From PALSA-505 sp036502085 (lineage in GTDB: Bacteria; Actinomycetota; Actinomycetes; Streptosporangiales; Streptosporangiaceae): a stretch of DNA of 64,000 nucleotides. The notes beneath the pieces are model-generated. The model was not told the origin of the DNA, did not search any database, and saw nothing but the letters and a program-made list of their open reading frames with translations. The stretch spans positions 1 to 64,000 of the forward strand of contig DASXZD010000044.1 of the NCBI GenBank assembly GCA_036502085.1, written 5' to 3'. Positions 8,929 to 16,933 of the stretch are shown in pieces; the stretch's first letter is position 1, and each line of letters opens with the position of its first letter. Made by a program: the position numbers and the translations under genes.

Positions 8929-9357
8929 CTAGCAGGGGTTCTGGCTCTCGATCAGCCGGAAGGCCTGGGCGACCACGAGGGTGTCGTCGTCGACGGTGAA
9001 CTGCGGGTCGCCCCTCTCGTCGCGAACCTCCGGCGAGTGCCAGAACCGCTCGTGACCTGCGCGCCATCCGGCGACGGAGGTGTCACCCTCGCCTTCGGCC
9101 AGCACGTGGGCCAGGTCGACGTCGGCGAGGCGCAGCACCCGGACCGCGGTGATCTCGATGACCGCCACCCGGCGGCCGGCCGAGTCGAGCACCGCCTCCC
9201 GGTCCCCCGGCTCGGGCAGCGCTTCGCCGGCGGCCTCGTACTCCACCGCCAGCCCGGTGGTCGAGGTCTTGTCGCCGGCCAGGATCGCGGCCACGAGCCG
9301 GTCGCGCAGCGGCCCGGGAAAGCCGAACTCGGCGGCGGGCAGATCCTCATAGGGCAT
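8929..9357 (-). CDS. ASCH domain-containing protein
   Basis: A 142-residue protein with the ASCH (PUA-like) fold pattern: GFPGPLRDRLVAAILAG at the N-terminus, the family mark GDKTSTTGL near residue 29, then a beta-rich core and the C-terminal VVAQAFRLI strand. ASCH proteins are inferred to bind RNA or modified nucleosides, and a few have amidohydrolase activity on N4-acetylcytidine. No partner gene points to a role. The stop lies next to a featureless 290-base spacer. A gap of 36 bases separates it from the gamma-carbonic anhydrase gene upstream, so co-transcription is possible. Confidence 0.85.
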   Translation of the reverse strand: MPYEDLPAAEFGFPGPLRDRLVAAILAGDKTSTTGLAVEYEAAGEALPEPGDREAVLDSAGRRVAVIEITAVRVLRLADVDLAHVLAEGEGDTSVAGWRAGHERFWHSPEVRDERGDPQFTVDDDTLVVAQAFRLIESQNPC

Positions 9358-9393
9358 GCCGCGAATCTACCGGCTGCTGCGAGTCCGGCCCGG

Positions 9394-9927
9394 CTAGCCG
9401 GCGGCAGAGTCGCCGACGCGGCGCAGGCCGGTGCGGTAGCGCTTGCCGCTGGCGACGTAGGTCTCGACCGCCTCGGCGATCCAGGCGGCCAGATCGGCGG
9501 GGGCGGGCCGCATCCGGGCCGGAACGCCGAGCGCGATCTGCCCGCTCTCGACGACGGCGCCCTCGGTGACCAGGGCGGCCGCGCCGACCGCGGCGGCCTG
9601 CGCCACCACCGCGCGGTTGAGCACGACCGAGCCGGAGCCGATCAGGCAGTCATCGCCGACGCGGCATCCTTCCAGGTGCGCGAGGTGGCCCACCACGCAG
9701 CCGGAGCCGATCAGCGTCGGCCACTCCTCGGTGCAGTGGATGACGGTGCCGTCCTGAATCGACGTCCTGGCGCCGATCTCGATCCGGCCGTGGTCGCCGC
9801 GCAGCACCGCGCCCGGCCACACCGTGGACTGCGCGCCGATCGTTACCGCCCCGATCACGGTGGCATCCGGGTGCACGTACGCGTCGGGGTGGATCACCGG
9901 CACGATGTCGTCCAGGGCGTAGATCAC
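9394..9927 (-). CDS. Gamma-carbonic anhydrase family protein (left-handed beta-helix)
   Basis: A 177-residue hexapeptide-repeat protein with repeated [LIV]-G-x4 turns (PDATVIGAVTIGAQSTVWPG, IGSGCVVGHLAHLEG, IGSGSVVLN), the trimeric beta-helix of gamma-carbonic anhydrase/PaaY/YrdA proteins. Zinc-ligand His residues are present in TVIHCTEEW and VVGHLAH. The third ligand, normally His in GHxAxLHGC, is Glu here, with a His two residues earlier, so metal binding may be rearranged. The start overlaps the upstream amidohydrolase stop by 4 bases. Actual carbonic anhydrase activity is unproven for most members. Confidence 0.85.
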   Translation of the reverse strand: MIYALDDIVPVIHPDAYVHPDATVIGAVTIGAQSTVWPGAVLRGDHGRIEIGARTSIQDGTVIHCTEEWPTLIGSGCVVGHLAHLEGCRVGDDCLIGSGSVVLNRAVVAQAAAVGAAALVTEGAVVESGQIALGVPARMRPAPADLAAWIAEAVETYVASGKRYRTGLRRVGDSAAG

Positions 9928-10796
9928 GGCGCGACTCCCTTCGGCTCCGGCTTGAGCTTATAGACGCGGATGGCGTTCCCGGCTAGCACCAGGCCCGCGG
10001 TCTCCTCGTCCGGGCACAGCGCGGCGACGGCACGGGCGTTGCGGGCGATGCCCGGCACGCCCGGCCAGTCCGTGCCGAATATCATCCGCCGGGTCAGCCG
10101 GGCCCAGTTGTGCCGGGCATAGTAGGTCTGCAGCCGGGACGGCGGCAGGCCGGACGGCTCGATCCAGACCTGCTCGCCGGCCAGGGACAGGAACGCCGCG
10201 GCGTCATACCACCAGCCACGGCCGCCGTGCGCCAGCACCACGTCCAGCGCCGGGAAGTCGCGCAGCACCTCCTCCAGCAGCACCGGATCCCCGTACTTGT
10301 TCATCGCGCCGGGGAACGTAGACGTACCGCAGTGCACCACGATCGGCACGCCTGCCGCCTGGCACACCTCGTACGCGGGGTACATGGCCCGGTCGCCCGC
10401 GCTGAACCCGCCGTGTACCGGGTGCACCTTGAGCGCGACCGCGCCGAGGGCGAGCTGGCGCTGCACCTCGTCGGCCACTGGGTAGTGCAGGTGCGGATTG
10501 ACGTTGGCGGCGAACCTGATCCGCGCCGGGTTGCGCGCGGCCAGCGGCAGCATGTCCTCGACGGCCTGTGTACCGGTCACCTTGGGGCTGTACTCGGCGA
10601 GCACGACCGCGACATCGACCCCCTCGGCCGCCAGGAAATCGTCGAACGCGTCCGGCCTGACCGCCCCGACCGGGTCATAGAGCCGCTCAAGCCCGGGGTC
10701 GCCGAAGCCCTGCAGCCATACCGCCCACGGCATCTTGAGCCCGGGACGCCGGGCGGGATGCAGATGGACATCGACGAGCGGTAGTCCGTCGATCAA
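9924..10796 (-). CDS. Amidohydrolase family protein (Amidohydro_2, TIM barrel)
   Basis: A 290-residue metal-dependent hydrolase or decarboxylase of the amidohydrolase-2 type. Metal-ligand motifs appear in order: HxH near residue 11 (DVHLHPA), His in PIVVHCGTS, His in DVVLAHGGRG, and Asp in IFGTDWPG. The insertion after strand 1 is rich in aromatic residues. Such enzymes act on aromatic carboxylates, lactones or amides; the substrate here is unknown. The 4-base overlap with the gamma-carbonic anhydrase gene suggests an operon, perhaps coupling CO2 handling to a decarboxylation, which is only inference. Confidence 0.85.
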   Translation of the reverse strand: MIDGLPLVDVHLHPARRPGLKMPWAVWLQGFGDPGLERLYDPVGAVRPDAFDDFLAAEGVDVAVVLAEYSPKVTGTQAVEDMLPLAARNPARIRFAANVNPHLHYPVADEVQRQLALGAVALKVHPVHGGFSAGDRAMYPAYEVCQAAGVPIVVHCGTSTFPGAMNKYGDPVLLEEVLRDFPALDVVLAHGGRGWWYDAAAFLSLAGEQVWIEPSGLPPSRLQTYYARHNWARLTRRMIFGTDWPGVPGIARNARAVAALCPDEETAGLVLAGNAIRVYKLKPEPKGVAP

Positions 10797-11318
10797 CGGC
10801 TCGGTCTCCCTCGCGCAGTTCGTCAGATGGACTGAGCCGAACAGTACCCGCGCACACTCCCCCCTGCCCCGCGCGCGCCCCCCTGACCCGCGCGCCCCCC
10901 TGCCCCGCGCGCCCCCCTGCCTCGCGCGCCCCCTGACCGTGCGCTCCCCCGATCCGCGCCCCCGACCGCATGCGCGCCCCGGTGTCCAGGCCAGGTGCCT
11001 ACCTCACCCCCTCGCACGCGCCCCACCCACGCCCCCGCCCGCACCCCGCCCGCGCGCGGCCCACCCGCGCGCGGCACCTCGACCCGCGTGAGCTCCCCGA
11101 CCCGCGCGCGGCACCTCGACCCACGTACGGCCCCCGACCCACGTACGCTCCCCCACCCGCGCGCGGCACCTCGACCCGCGCGCGCTCCCAACCGGCGTAC
11201 GCGCCACCCGAGTATCCCCGGCCCGGGCACGATCCCTCGACCCGCGTGCGCGCCACCGGGACCCGCGCGCACTCCATCCACGCCCCCACCCGGGCGCACT
11301 CAGGTGTGCACCCCAATC
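10797..11318. repeat. Low-complexity C-rich spacer with degenerate tandem repeats
   Basis: About 520 bases without a supportable gene. From 10855 to 10950 the + strand alternates ccccctg and cgcgcg blocks; from 11040 to 11290 a degenerate unit around acctcgacccgcgcg recurs about every 15-45 bases, often as cacctcgaccc followed by cgcgcg or acgtacg. All three frames on both strands stay open because of the composition, giving Pro/Arg/Thr-rich translations that look like no protein. The - strand is G-rich. It separates the amidohydrolase start from the palindromic element at 11319. Confidence 0.7.
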
Positions 11319-11404
11319 CCATGATCATTTTGACTTTTCACGCAGTCTGCGCATTTCGTGTCCTGTTTTGTTCTGGTTTGCGGAGACAGAACGCGTGAAA
11401 AGAT
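11319..11404. repeat. Interspersed palindromic element, copy A
   Basis: The left part (11319-11349) begins ccatgatcat and ends cacgcagtctg. The right part (11387-11404, cagaacgcgtgaaaag) is complementary to the inner half of the left part (ttttcacgc-ttctg). The left part matches the left arm of the element at 35491 in 25 of 31 positions, both continuing cgc, so these are two copies of one element. Copy A lacks the outer right arm (gatcatg) that copy B keeps. It is too short to code for anything; a MITE-like or REP-like nature is inferred. Confidence 0.6.
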
Positions 11405-11408
11405 TGAG

Positions 11409-11433
11409 CCGTGTCTCACATTCTGAGACACGG
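11409..11433 (-). terminator. Perfect stem-loop, candidate terminator of the broken methyltransferase gene
   Basis: Arms ccgtgtctca (11409-11418) and tgagacacgg (11424-11433) are perfect complements with a 5-base loop. On the - strand the stem is followed by gctcaatctttt, a short U-rich run, and it lies 46 bases after the stop at 11479. A factor-independent terminator fits; an operator cannot be excluded because the dyad is perfect. Confidence 0.5.
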
Positions 11434-11923
11434 CGGCGGGCTGCGGACTCAGGCGACGGGCGGGTGCGACACCGGGACTCAGCGGCATCGGGACTCAGCG
11501 GCGCCGGAACTCAGCGGCGCCGGAAACTCAGCGGACAGGACGGTGTGCGCCGGGCCGGGATAACGCTTTACGGCGAGGCCGACCTGCGTCAGGTGCCGGG
11601 CGTAGCGCTGCTCGAGGCTCTGGTGCACGACGATCAGCAGCCGCCTGTGCGCCGCGCGCCGGGCCAGGCCGACCATCAGGAATGTGCTGGCCACGGCGTC
11701 GATGTGGGTGGGGATGTTGCACACGGTTAGCGGGGTCGGCGGCACGTCCGTCGGTACCGGAGTGCAGGCGACGGTCAGGTCAACGCCGTGCCGCCGCGCG
11801 TTCTGCTCAGCCAGCCACAGCGCCACCGAGTCGATGTCGGTAGCCACCGCGCGCCGCGCCACCCCGCAGGCCACCAGCCCGACGGCCAGCGCCCCGTAGC
11901 CGACCCGATGTCGGCCACCGCAT

Positions 11924-12006
11924 CCACCGGCCCCCAGCCAGCCCAGCCAGCCCAGCCACCGGCCCCCAGCCAGCCCAGCCAGCCCGGCCACCGGCCCCCA
12001 GCCAGC
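11924..12006. repeat. 32-bp tandem repeat, about 2.6 copies, inside the RsmC-like gene
   Basis: Units starting ccaccggcccccagccag begin at 11924, 11956 and 11988, exactly 32 bases apart, each with internal agccagccc iterations. The period is not a multiple of three, so each copy gained or lost shifts the reading frame. Confidence 0.8.
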
Positions 12007-12070
12007 TCGGCCTCGGCTAGCTAGCGCGTCCTTAGCTAGCACGCCAGGCGCCTCAGGCTGAGCCTGGCGC

Positions 12071-12230
12071 GCGAACTCGGCCAGCGCCGCGGACGACGTG
12101 GCGTGCGGGCCGGCCGACGGGACCTCGGCCAGCGCGGCGGACGACGTGGCGCGCGCGTTGCCCGCCGCGAACTCGGCGAGCGCCGCGGACGACGTGGCGT
12201 GCGGGCCGGCCGACGGGACCTCGGCCAGGG
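12071..12230. repeat. 48-bp tandem repeat, about 3.3 copies, inside the RsmC-like gene
   Basis: Units begin at 12071, 12119, 12167 and 12215 around the core gcggacgacgtggcg. They are in frame and encode a 16-residue unit alternating between AEVPSAGPHATSSAAL and AEFAAGNARATSSAAL. The tract sits between two conserved methyltransferase segments, where homologues would have no such insert. Confidence 0.8.
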
Positions 12231-12849
12231 CGACGTCGGCTAGGAGGGCGGGGCCGTCGTCGATGCGCTTGGGGGAGAACACGCCGTAGTCGGCGGCGAA
12301 CGTGAGGTCGGCGGGGCCGATCCGGCCGGCGAAGCAGGCCGGATCGGGCCGGATGGCGGCCGTCACGGGCGGCAGCCCGGTGAGGCGGATCCGTCGCGCT
12401 CGCGGGTGATCTGCCGCCAGCCGAGCTCGGTGAGCATCCGGGCGACCGAGTCGGGTCCCTGCCGCTTCTCCAGCCACCAGGTCACCTCGGCGTCCGGGCT
12501 CGCCAGCCGGGCCGCGACCAGCCAGCCGAGCAGCGGCACCAGGGACTTGCCGCGGTAGGCCGGCAGCCACACCTGCACCCGCGGCGCCCGGCCGTAGTCC
12601 GCGCTCATCGCCTCGTGAAACCAGACGCCGGGCTGTCCCGGCGGCATCGGCGCGGTCAGCGCCACCGACCCGGCTCGCGGGCTGTTGCCGGCACCCGCCG
12701 GAGCCTCAGTGTCCTCGGGAGCCCCTACCCGCCACAGGGACATCGGAGCACTGACCATACGCAGATCGTACGGGCGGGCCGGCCGGGCATCGTAAGGACA
12801 GCTAAACACAGGCCGTACCGACCGGCCAGGCGCAGAACGTACCGACCGG

Positions 12850-13992
12850 CTAGACGCCGAGGCCGCGGCCGATGATTTCCTTCATGATCTCGGTGGTGCC
12901 GCCGAAGATGGTCTGCACCCGGCCGTCCGCGAACGCCCGCGCCACCGGGTACTCGCGCATGTAACCGTAGCCGCCGTATAGCTGCACGCAGCGGTCTACG
13001 ACGCGATTGCACAGCTCGGTGTTCCACCACTTGAGCATGGACGCTTCCTCGGTGCTCAGCCGGCCGGCGTTGTGCTCCGTGACGCAGCGGTCGGTGAAGG
13101 AACGCGCCACCGCGAGCTCGGTGGCCATCTCGGCCAGCACGAACCTGTTGTGCTGGAACCGGCCGATCGGCCGGCCGAACGCCTGGCGCTGCTTGCAGTA
13201 TTCGAGGGTCTCCTCGAACACCTTCTCCGCGCCGGCCAGCGCCGACGCGCCGATCGCCACCCGCTCCCTGGGCAGGTTGTTCATCAGCGCGATGAAGCCG
13301 CCGCCGGGCTCGCCCACCAGGTTCGCGGCGGGCACCCGCACGTCGGAGAAGAACAGCTCCGAGGTGTCCTGCGCGTGCAGGCCCACCTTGTCCAGGTTGC
13401 GGCCGCGCTCGAAGCCGGCCATGCCGCGCTCCGCGACGAGCAGGCTGATGCCCTTGTAGCCGGCCTCGGGATCGGTCCTGGCCACGACGATCACCAGGTC
13501 GCACAGTTGCCCGTTGGAGATGAATGTCTTCTGGCCGTTCAGGATGTAGTGATCGCCGTCTCGCACGGCCGTGGTGCGGATGCCCTGCAGGTCGCTGCCC
13601 GCGCCGGGCTCGCTCATCGCGATGGCCGTGATGATCTCGCCCGAGCAGTACCCGGGCCCCCAGCGTTCCCACTGCTCGTCGGTGCCCAGCCGCTGCAGGT
13701 ACGGCCCGATGATGTCGTTGTGCACGGTGAACCCGGGCCCGTGCGCCCCGGCCCTAGCCAGCTCCTCGCCGAGGATCAGGTAGTACCGGTAGTCCTGGCT
13801 GCCGCCCCCGCCGTACTTCTCGTCGATCTCGATGCCGAGCAGCCCGGCCCGGCCGGCCGCGAGCCAGACGTCCCTGGAGACCATGCCGTCTCGCTCCCAC
13901 TGTTCGTGGTGCGGCGTGACCTCCTTGTCAATGAAGGACCTGACCAGGTCGCGGAATGCCGCATGTTCCCCGGTGAAGATGTCACGCTCCAC
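12850..13992 (-). CDS. Acyl-CoA dehydrogenase (long-chain type)
   Basis: A 380-residue FAD-dependent acyl-CoA dehydrogenase, which makes the trans-2-enoyl-CoA in fatty acid or branched-acid breakdown. Seen: MSEPGAGSD (flavin/substrate loop), QRQAFGRPIG, LYGGYGYMREYPVAR and IFGGTTEIMKEIIGR. The usual catalytic Glu of the YEGT motif is Gly (FGGT), as in LCAD-type enzymes, where the base lies on an earlier helix; the EETLEYCKQR helix fits that. The GTG at 13992 is chosen because GAGGAGGG lies about 10 bases upstream and length is then normal. The stop is close to a doubled cgtaccgaccggc motif (12836-12849 and upstream). Confidence 0.93.
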   Translation of the reverse strand: MERDIFTGEHAAFRDLVRSFIDKEVTPHHEQWERDGMVSRDVWLAAGRAGLLGIEIDEKYGGGGSQDYRYYLILGEELARAGAHGPGFTVHNDIIGPYLQRLGTDEQWERWGPGYCSGEIITAIAMSEPGAGSDLQGIRTTAVRDGDHYILNGQKTFISNGQLCDLVIVVARTDPEAGYKGISLLVAERGMAGFERGRNLDKVGLHAQDTSELFFSDVRVPAANLVGEPGGGFIALMNNLPRERVAIGASALAGAEKVFEETLEYCKQRQAFGRPIGRFQHNRFVLAEMATELAVARSFTDRCVTEHNAGRLSTEEASMLKWWNTELCNRVVDRCVQLYGGYGYMREYPVARAFADGRVQTIFGGTTEIMKEIIGRGLGV

Positions 13993-14006
13993 TGCCCGCG
14001 CCCTCC

Positions 14007-14531
14007 TCAGGCGGCGCTGGGCTGCGGCAGGTACGCGGCCCACTGCGGGTCGCCGTCGTAGCCGACCCCGATCAGCCGCCAGTGCGCGCCGCGCGGCACC
14101 ATGGGCACGCAGCGCATCGTCCAGCCCAGTTCCTCGACGAGCCGGTCGGCCTTGCGGTGATTGCAGGTCCGGCAGGAAGCGACGCAGTTCTCCCAGGTGT
14201 GCCCGCCGCCCCGGCTGCGCGGTACGACGTGATCGACGGTCTCGGCCTTGGTGCCGCAGTAGGCGCACAGATAGTTATCCCGGCGCATCAGCGCCGCCCT
14301 GGTCAGCGGGACCCGGTTGCGGTACGGCACCCGGACGTAGCGGCGCAGCCTGATCACGGACGGCGTCGCCAGCCGGATGGAGGCCGAGCTGAGCACCGCG
14401 CCGGTGAGATCGTCGTGCACGATCTCCGCCTTCTCGCAGAGCACCAGGCACACGGCACGGCGCAGGCCAACCGTGGTAAGCGGTTCATACGTGACGTTCA
14501 GCAGGAGTACACGCCGCACCGTCAGGTTCAC
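14007..14531 (-). CDS. HNH endonuclease
   Basis: A 174-residue protein with the HNH/McrA zinc nuclease core: CAYCGTKAETVDHVVPRSRGG then a second Cys pair (SCRTCNHRK), residues 92-131. The N-terminal LLLNVTYEPLTTVGLRRAVCLV segment marks the widely conserved actinobacterial HNH family of about 170 residues, usually a lone chromosomal gene rather than a phage or restriction gene. Its role is unknown. It ends 14 bases before the acyl-CoA dehydrogenase start and could share its message, though no functional link is obvious. Confidence 0.9.
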   Translation of the reverse strand: MNLTVRRVLLLNVTYEPLTTVGLRRAVCLVLCEKAEIVHDDLTGAVLSSASIRLATPSVIRLRRYVRVPYRNRVPLTRAALMRRDNYLCAYCGTKAETVDHVVPRSRGGGHTWENCVASCRTCNHRKADRLVEELGWTMRCVPMVPRGAHWRLIGVGYDGDPQWAAYLPQPSAA

Positions 14532-14694
14532 CTCCCGCCGACTCCTCCCGGTACACCGGTATCAGGAGACACTCTGCACCTAGTGTGCTGGCTGGGCTCT
14601 GCATTCGCCACCTTATAGCCCTGTTGCGCGCATCGAGTTCCCGGTCGCGCAGGCGCGGGCCAGCGATCCCGGCGCATGGCTTAGGGTGCCTGGC

Positions 14695-16902
14695 ATGGCG
14701 GAATTCAACTATCCGGATGCTCGCAGGCTCGATCTCGCCGAGGAAATCTTCGGCCATACCGCGCGGGATCCCTACCGCTGGCTGGAGGAGCTCGATTCCG
14801 CCGAGACCCGCGACTGGCTCGCCGCCGAGGATTCCCTGTTCGCCAGCTATGCCGCGTCCCTGCCCGGCCGGGACGGCGTGGCCGAGCGGGTCTTTGAGCT
14901 GATGCGCTCGGGCATGGTGGGCGCGCCGGCCTGGCGCGGCGACCGCCGGTTCTTCATGCGGCGCACCGCGGACCAGGATCACGCCGTGCTGTTCACCGCC
15001 GTGACGCCGCCGGGCGCCGCAGCGCCCGCCGGACAGGAGCGCGTGCTGATCGACCCGATCGCCATCGACGCGTCGGGCAACACCACGCTGGACTCCTGGC
15101 AGCCGGACAAGCAGGGCGAACTGCTCGCCTACCAGCTGTCCGAAGGCGGCGACGAAGAATCCGTGCTGCGGGTGATGGACGTGGCCACCGGCGAGATCGT
15201 GGACGGCCCGATCGGCCGCTGCCGCTACTCCCCGATCGCCTGGCTGCCGGGCACCAGCCGGGGCCCGGCCGACAAGGCGTTTTACTACGTGCGCCGGCTC
15301 GCTCCCGAAGCCGTGCCCGAGGGCGAGCAGCAGTACCACCGCCGGGTCTACCTGCACCGCGTCGGCACCCCCGCGGACGAAGACATCGTGATCTTCGGCG
15401 AGGGCATGGACAAGACGAACTACTTCGGGGTGTCGGTCAGCCGGGACGGCCGCTGGCTGACGGTCTCCGCCGCGCTGGGCACCGCGCCGCGCAACGACCT
15501 GTGGCTGGCCGACCTGACCGCGTCCGCCGAGGCCGAAGACAAGCCGGAGTTCCGCGTCGTCCAGCAGGGCGTGGACGCCAGGACCGCGGTGCACGTCGGC
15601 CGGGACGGGCGGCTGTACGTGTACAGCAACGCGGGCGCCCCGCGCGGCAGGCTCGCGGTGACCGGCCCGGCGCAGCCGACCGCCGGTCACTGGCGCGGCC
15701 TGATCGGCGAGCGGGCCGACGCGGTGCTGGACGACTTCGCCATCCTGGACGGCCCCGAGCTCGACCGCCCGCAGTTGCTCGTCGCGTGGAAGCGGCACGC
15801 GATCAGCGAGATCACCGTGCACGACCTGGCCAGCGGCGAGCAGACCGGGACCGTGCCGCTGCCCGGGCTCGGCGCCGTCGGCAGCATCGCCGAGCGGCCC
15901 GAGGGTGGCCACGAGGCGTGGTTCAGCTACACCGACAACACCACCCCGGTGGTCATCCAGCGCTATGACGCCCGCAGCGGCGAGGTGACGACCTGGGAGC
16001 GCGCGCCCGGCACCGTGCAGGTGCCCAGCGTGCGGACCGAGCTGGTCACGTACAAGTCCAAGGACGGCACCTCGGTCCGGATGCTGATCGTCTCGGGCGG
16101 GCAGCCCGGATCGCCCCGGCCGGCCATACTGTACGGCTACGGCGGATTCGGCCTGAGCCTGACGCCGACCTACGCCGCCTCGATCCTGGCCTGGGTCGAG
16201 GCCGGCGGGGTGTACGCGATCGCCTCGCTGCGCGGCGGCGGCGAAGAGGGCGAGCAGTGGCACCGGGCCGGCATGCGGGAGCACAAGCAGGACGTGTTCG
16301 ACGACTTCCACGCCGCCGCCGAGACGCTCATCGCCGACGGCTGGACCACCCCCGGCCAGCTGGCCGTCTCCGGCGGCTCGAACGGCGGCCTGCTGGTCGG
16401 CGCGGCCATCACCCAGCGGCCGGAGCTCTACTCCGCCGCGATCTGCTCCGCGCCGCTGCTGGACATGGTCCGGTACGAGAAGTTCGGCCTGGGCCAGACC
16501 TGGAACGACGAATACGGCACGGCCGCCAACCCGCAGGAGCTGGGCTGGCTGCTCAGCTACTCGCCCTACCACCACGTCCGGGAGGGGACCGCCTACCCCG
16601 CCGTCCTGTTCACCACCTTCGACAGCGACACCCGGGTGGATCCGATGCACGCGCGCAAGATGTGCGCGGCGCTCCAGCACGCGAGCGCAGCGAGCACTCC
16701 GAGCGCCGCCGCGCCGGGCGCCGGCTTGCCGGGATCGGATGCCCCCGGCAAACCGGCGAAGCCGGTACTGCTGCGCCGTGAGTCGTCCGCCGGACACGGA
16801 GCACGGGCCGTTAGCCGTTCGGTAAACCTACTGGCGGACACTCTCGCATTTGCCGCATTCCACACCGGCCACACGACGCTCGGAAAGCCAGCGAAGACCT
16901 GA
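14695..16902 (+). CDS. Prolyl oligopeptidase family serine peptidase (S9A)
   Basis: A 735-residue cytosolic peptidase with an N-terminal beta-propeller (about 70-420) and a C-terminal alpha/beta hydrolase domain. The catalytic triad is visible: Ser562 in SGGSNGG, Asp645 in DSDTRVDP and His701 in SAGHGA. The DPYRWLEE segment near residue 24 is the S9A N-terminal mark. It cleaves short peptides after proline. Just before the catalytic His is an extra low-complexity stretch rich in Ala, Ser, Pro and Gly (about 664-690) not usual in the family. The ATG at 14695 is preferred; a GTG at 14686 is in frame. Divergent from the HNH gene. Confidence 0.93.
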   Translation: MAEFNYPDARRLDLAEEIFGHTARDPYRWLEELDSAETRDWLAAEDSLFASYAASLPGRDGVAERVFELMRSGMVGAPAWRGDRRFFMRRTADQDHAVLFTAVTPPGAAAPAGQERVLIDPIAIDASGNTTLDSWQPDKQGELLAYQLSEGGDEESVLRVMDVATGEIVDGPIGRCRYSPIAWLPGTSRGPADKAFYYVRRLAPEAVPEGEQQYHRRVYLHRVGTPADEDIVIFGEGMDKTNYFGVSVSRDGRWLTVSAALGTAPRNDLWLADLTASAEAEDKPEFRVVQQGVDARTAVHVGRDGRLYVYSNAGAPRGRLAVTGPAQPTAGHWRGLIGERADAVLDDFAILDGPELDRPQLLVAWKRHAISEITVHDLASGEQTGTVPLPGLGAVGSIAERPEGGHEAWFSYTDNTTPVVIQRYDARSGEVTTWERAPGTVQVPSVRTELVTYKSKDGTSVRMLIVSGGQPGSPRPAILYGYGGFGLSLTPTYAASILAWVEAGGVYAIASLRGGGEEGEQWHRAGMREHKQDVFDDFHAAAETLIADGWTTPGQLAVSGGSNGGLLVGAAITQRPELYSAAICSAPLLDMVRYEKFGLGQTWNDEYGTAANPQELGWLLSYSPYHHVREGTAYPAVLFTTFDSDTRVDPMHARKMCAALQHASAASTPSAAAPGAGLPGSDAPGKPAKPVLLRRESSAGHGARAVSRSVNLLADTLAFAAFHTGHTTLGKPAKT

Positions 16903-16933
16903 GCTCAGGCGGTCAGCAGCTCAGGCGGTCAGC
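16902..16933. repeat. 16-bp tandem duplication over a stop codon
   Basis: agctcaggcggtcagc occurs at 16902-16917 and again at 16918-16933. The right copy contains the stop and last codons of the HTH/TPR gene; the left copy repeats the same end just downstream. It looks like a recent slippage duplication. Confidence 0.75.

Larger units (their letters stand above)
11479..12758 (-). pseudogene. RsmC-like class I methyltransferase gene, broken by frameshift and minisatellites
   Basis: The 5' part (start ATG 12758, open to 12363) encodes VWFHEAMSADYG, RVQVWLPAYRGKSLVPLLG and EVTWWLEKRQGPDSVARML, and ends abruptly. The rest continues in another frame (from about 12390) with ADYGVFSPKRIDDG, YGALAVGL, VATDIDSVALWLAEQNA, LTVCNIPTHI and a C-terminal SAM-methyltransferase end. 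Together they make one methyltransferase of the RsmC/16S G1207-like type. The central part carries 48-bp repeats (12071-12230) and 32-bp repeats (11924-12006). SAM motif I survives only out of frame: VDAVADIG lies one frame off, just before in-frame GYGALAV. Loss of function is likely unless assembly errors explain the shifts. Confidence 0.6.

Noticed and set aside
10797..11318. Several open frames in the C-rich spacer
   Set aside because: Frames are open on all strands because of composition, translations are Pro/Arg/Thr repeats, and no ribosome binding site or conserved pattern is seen.
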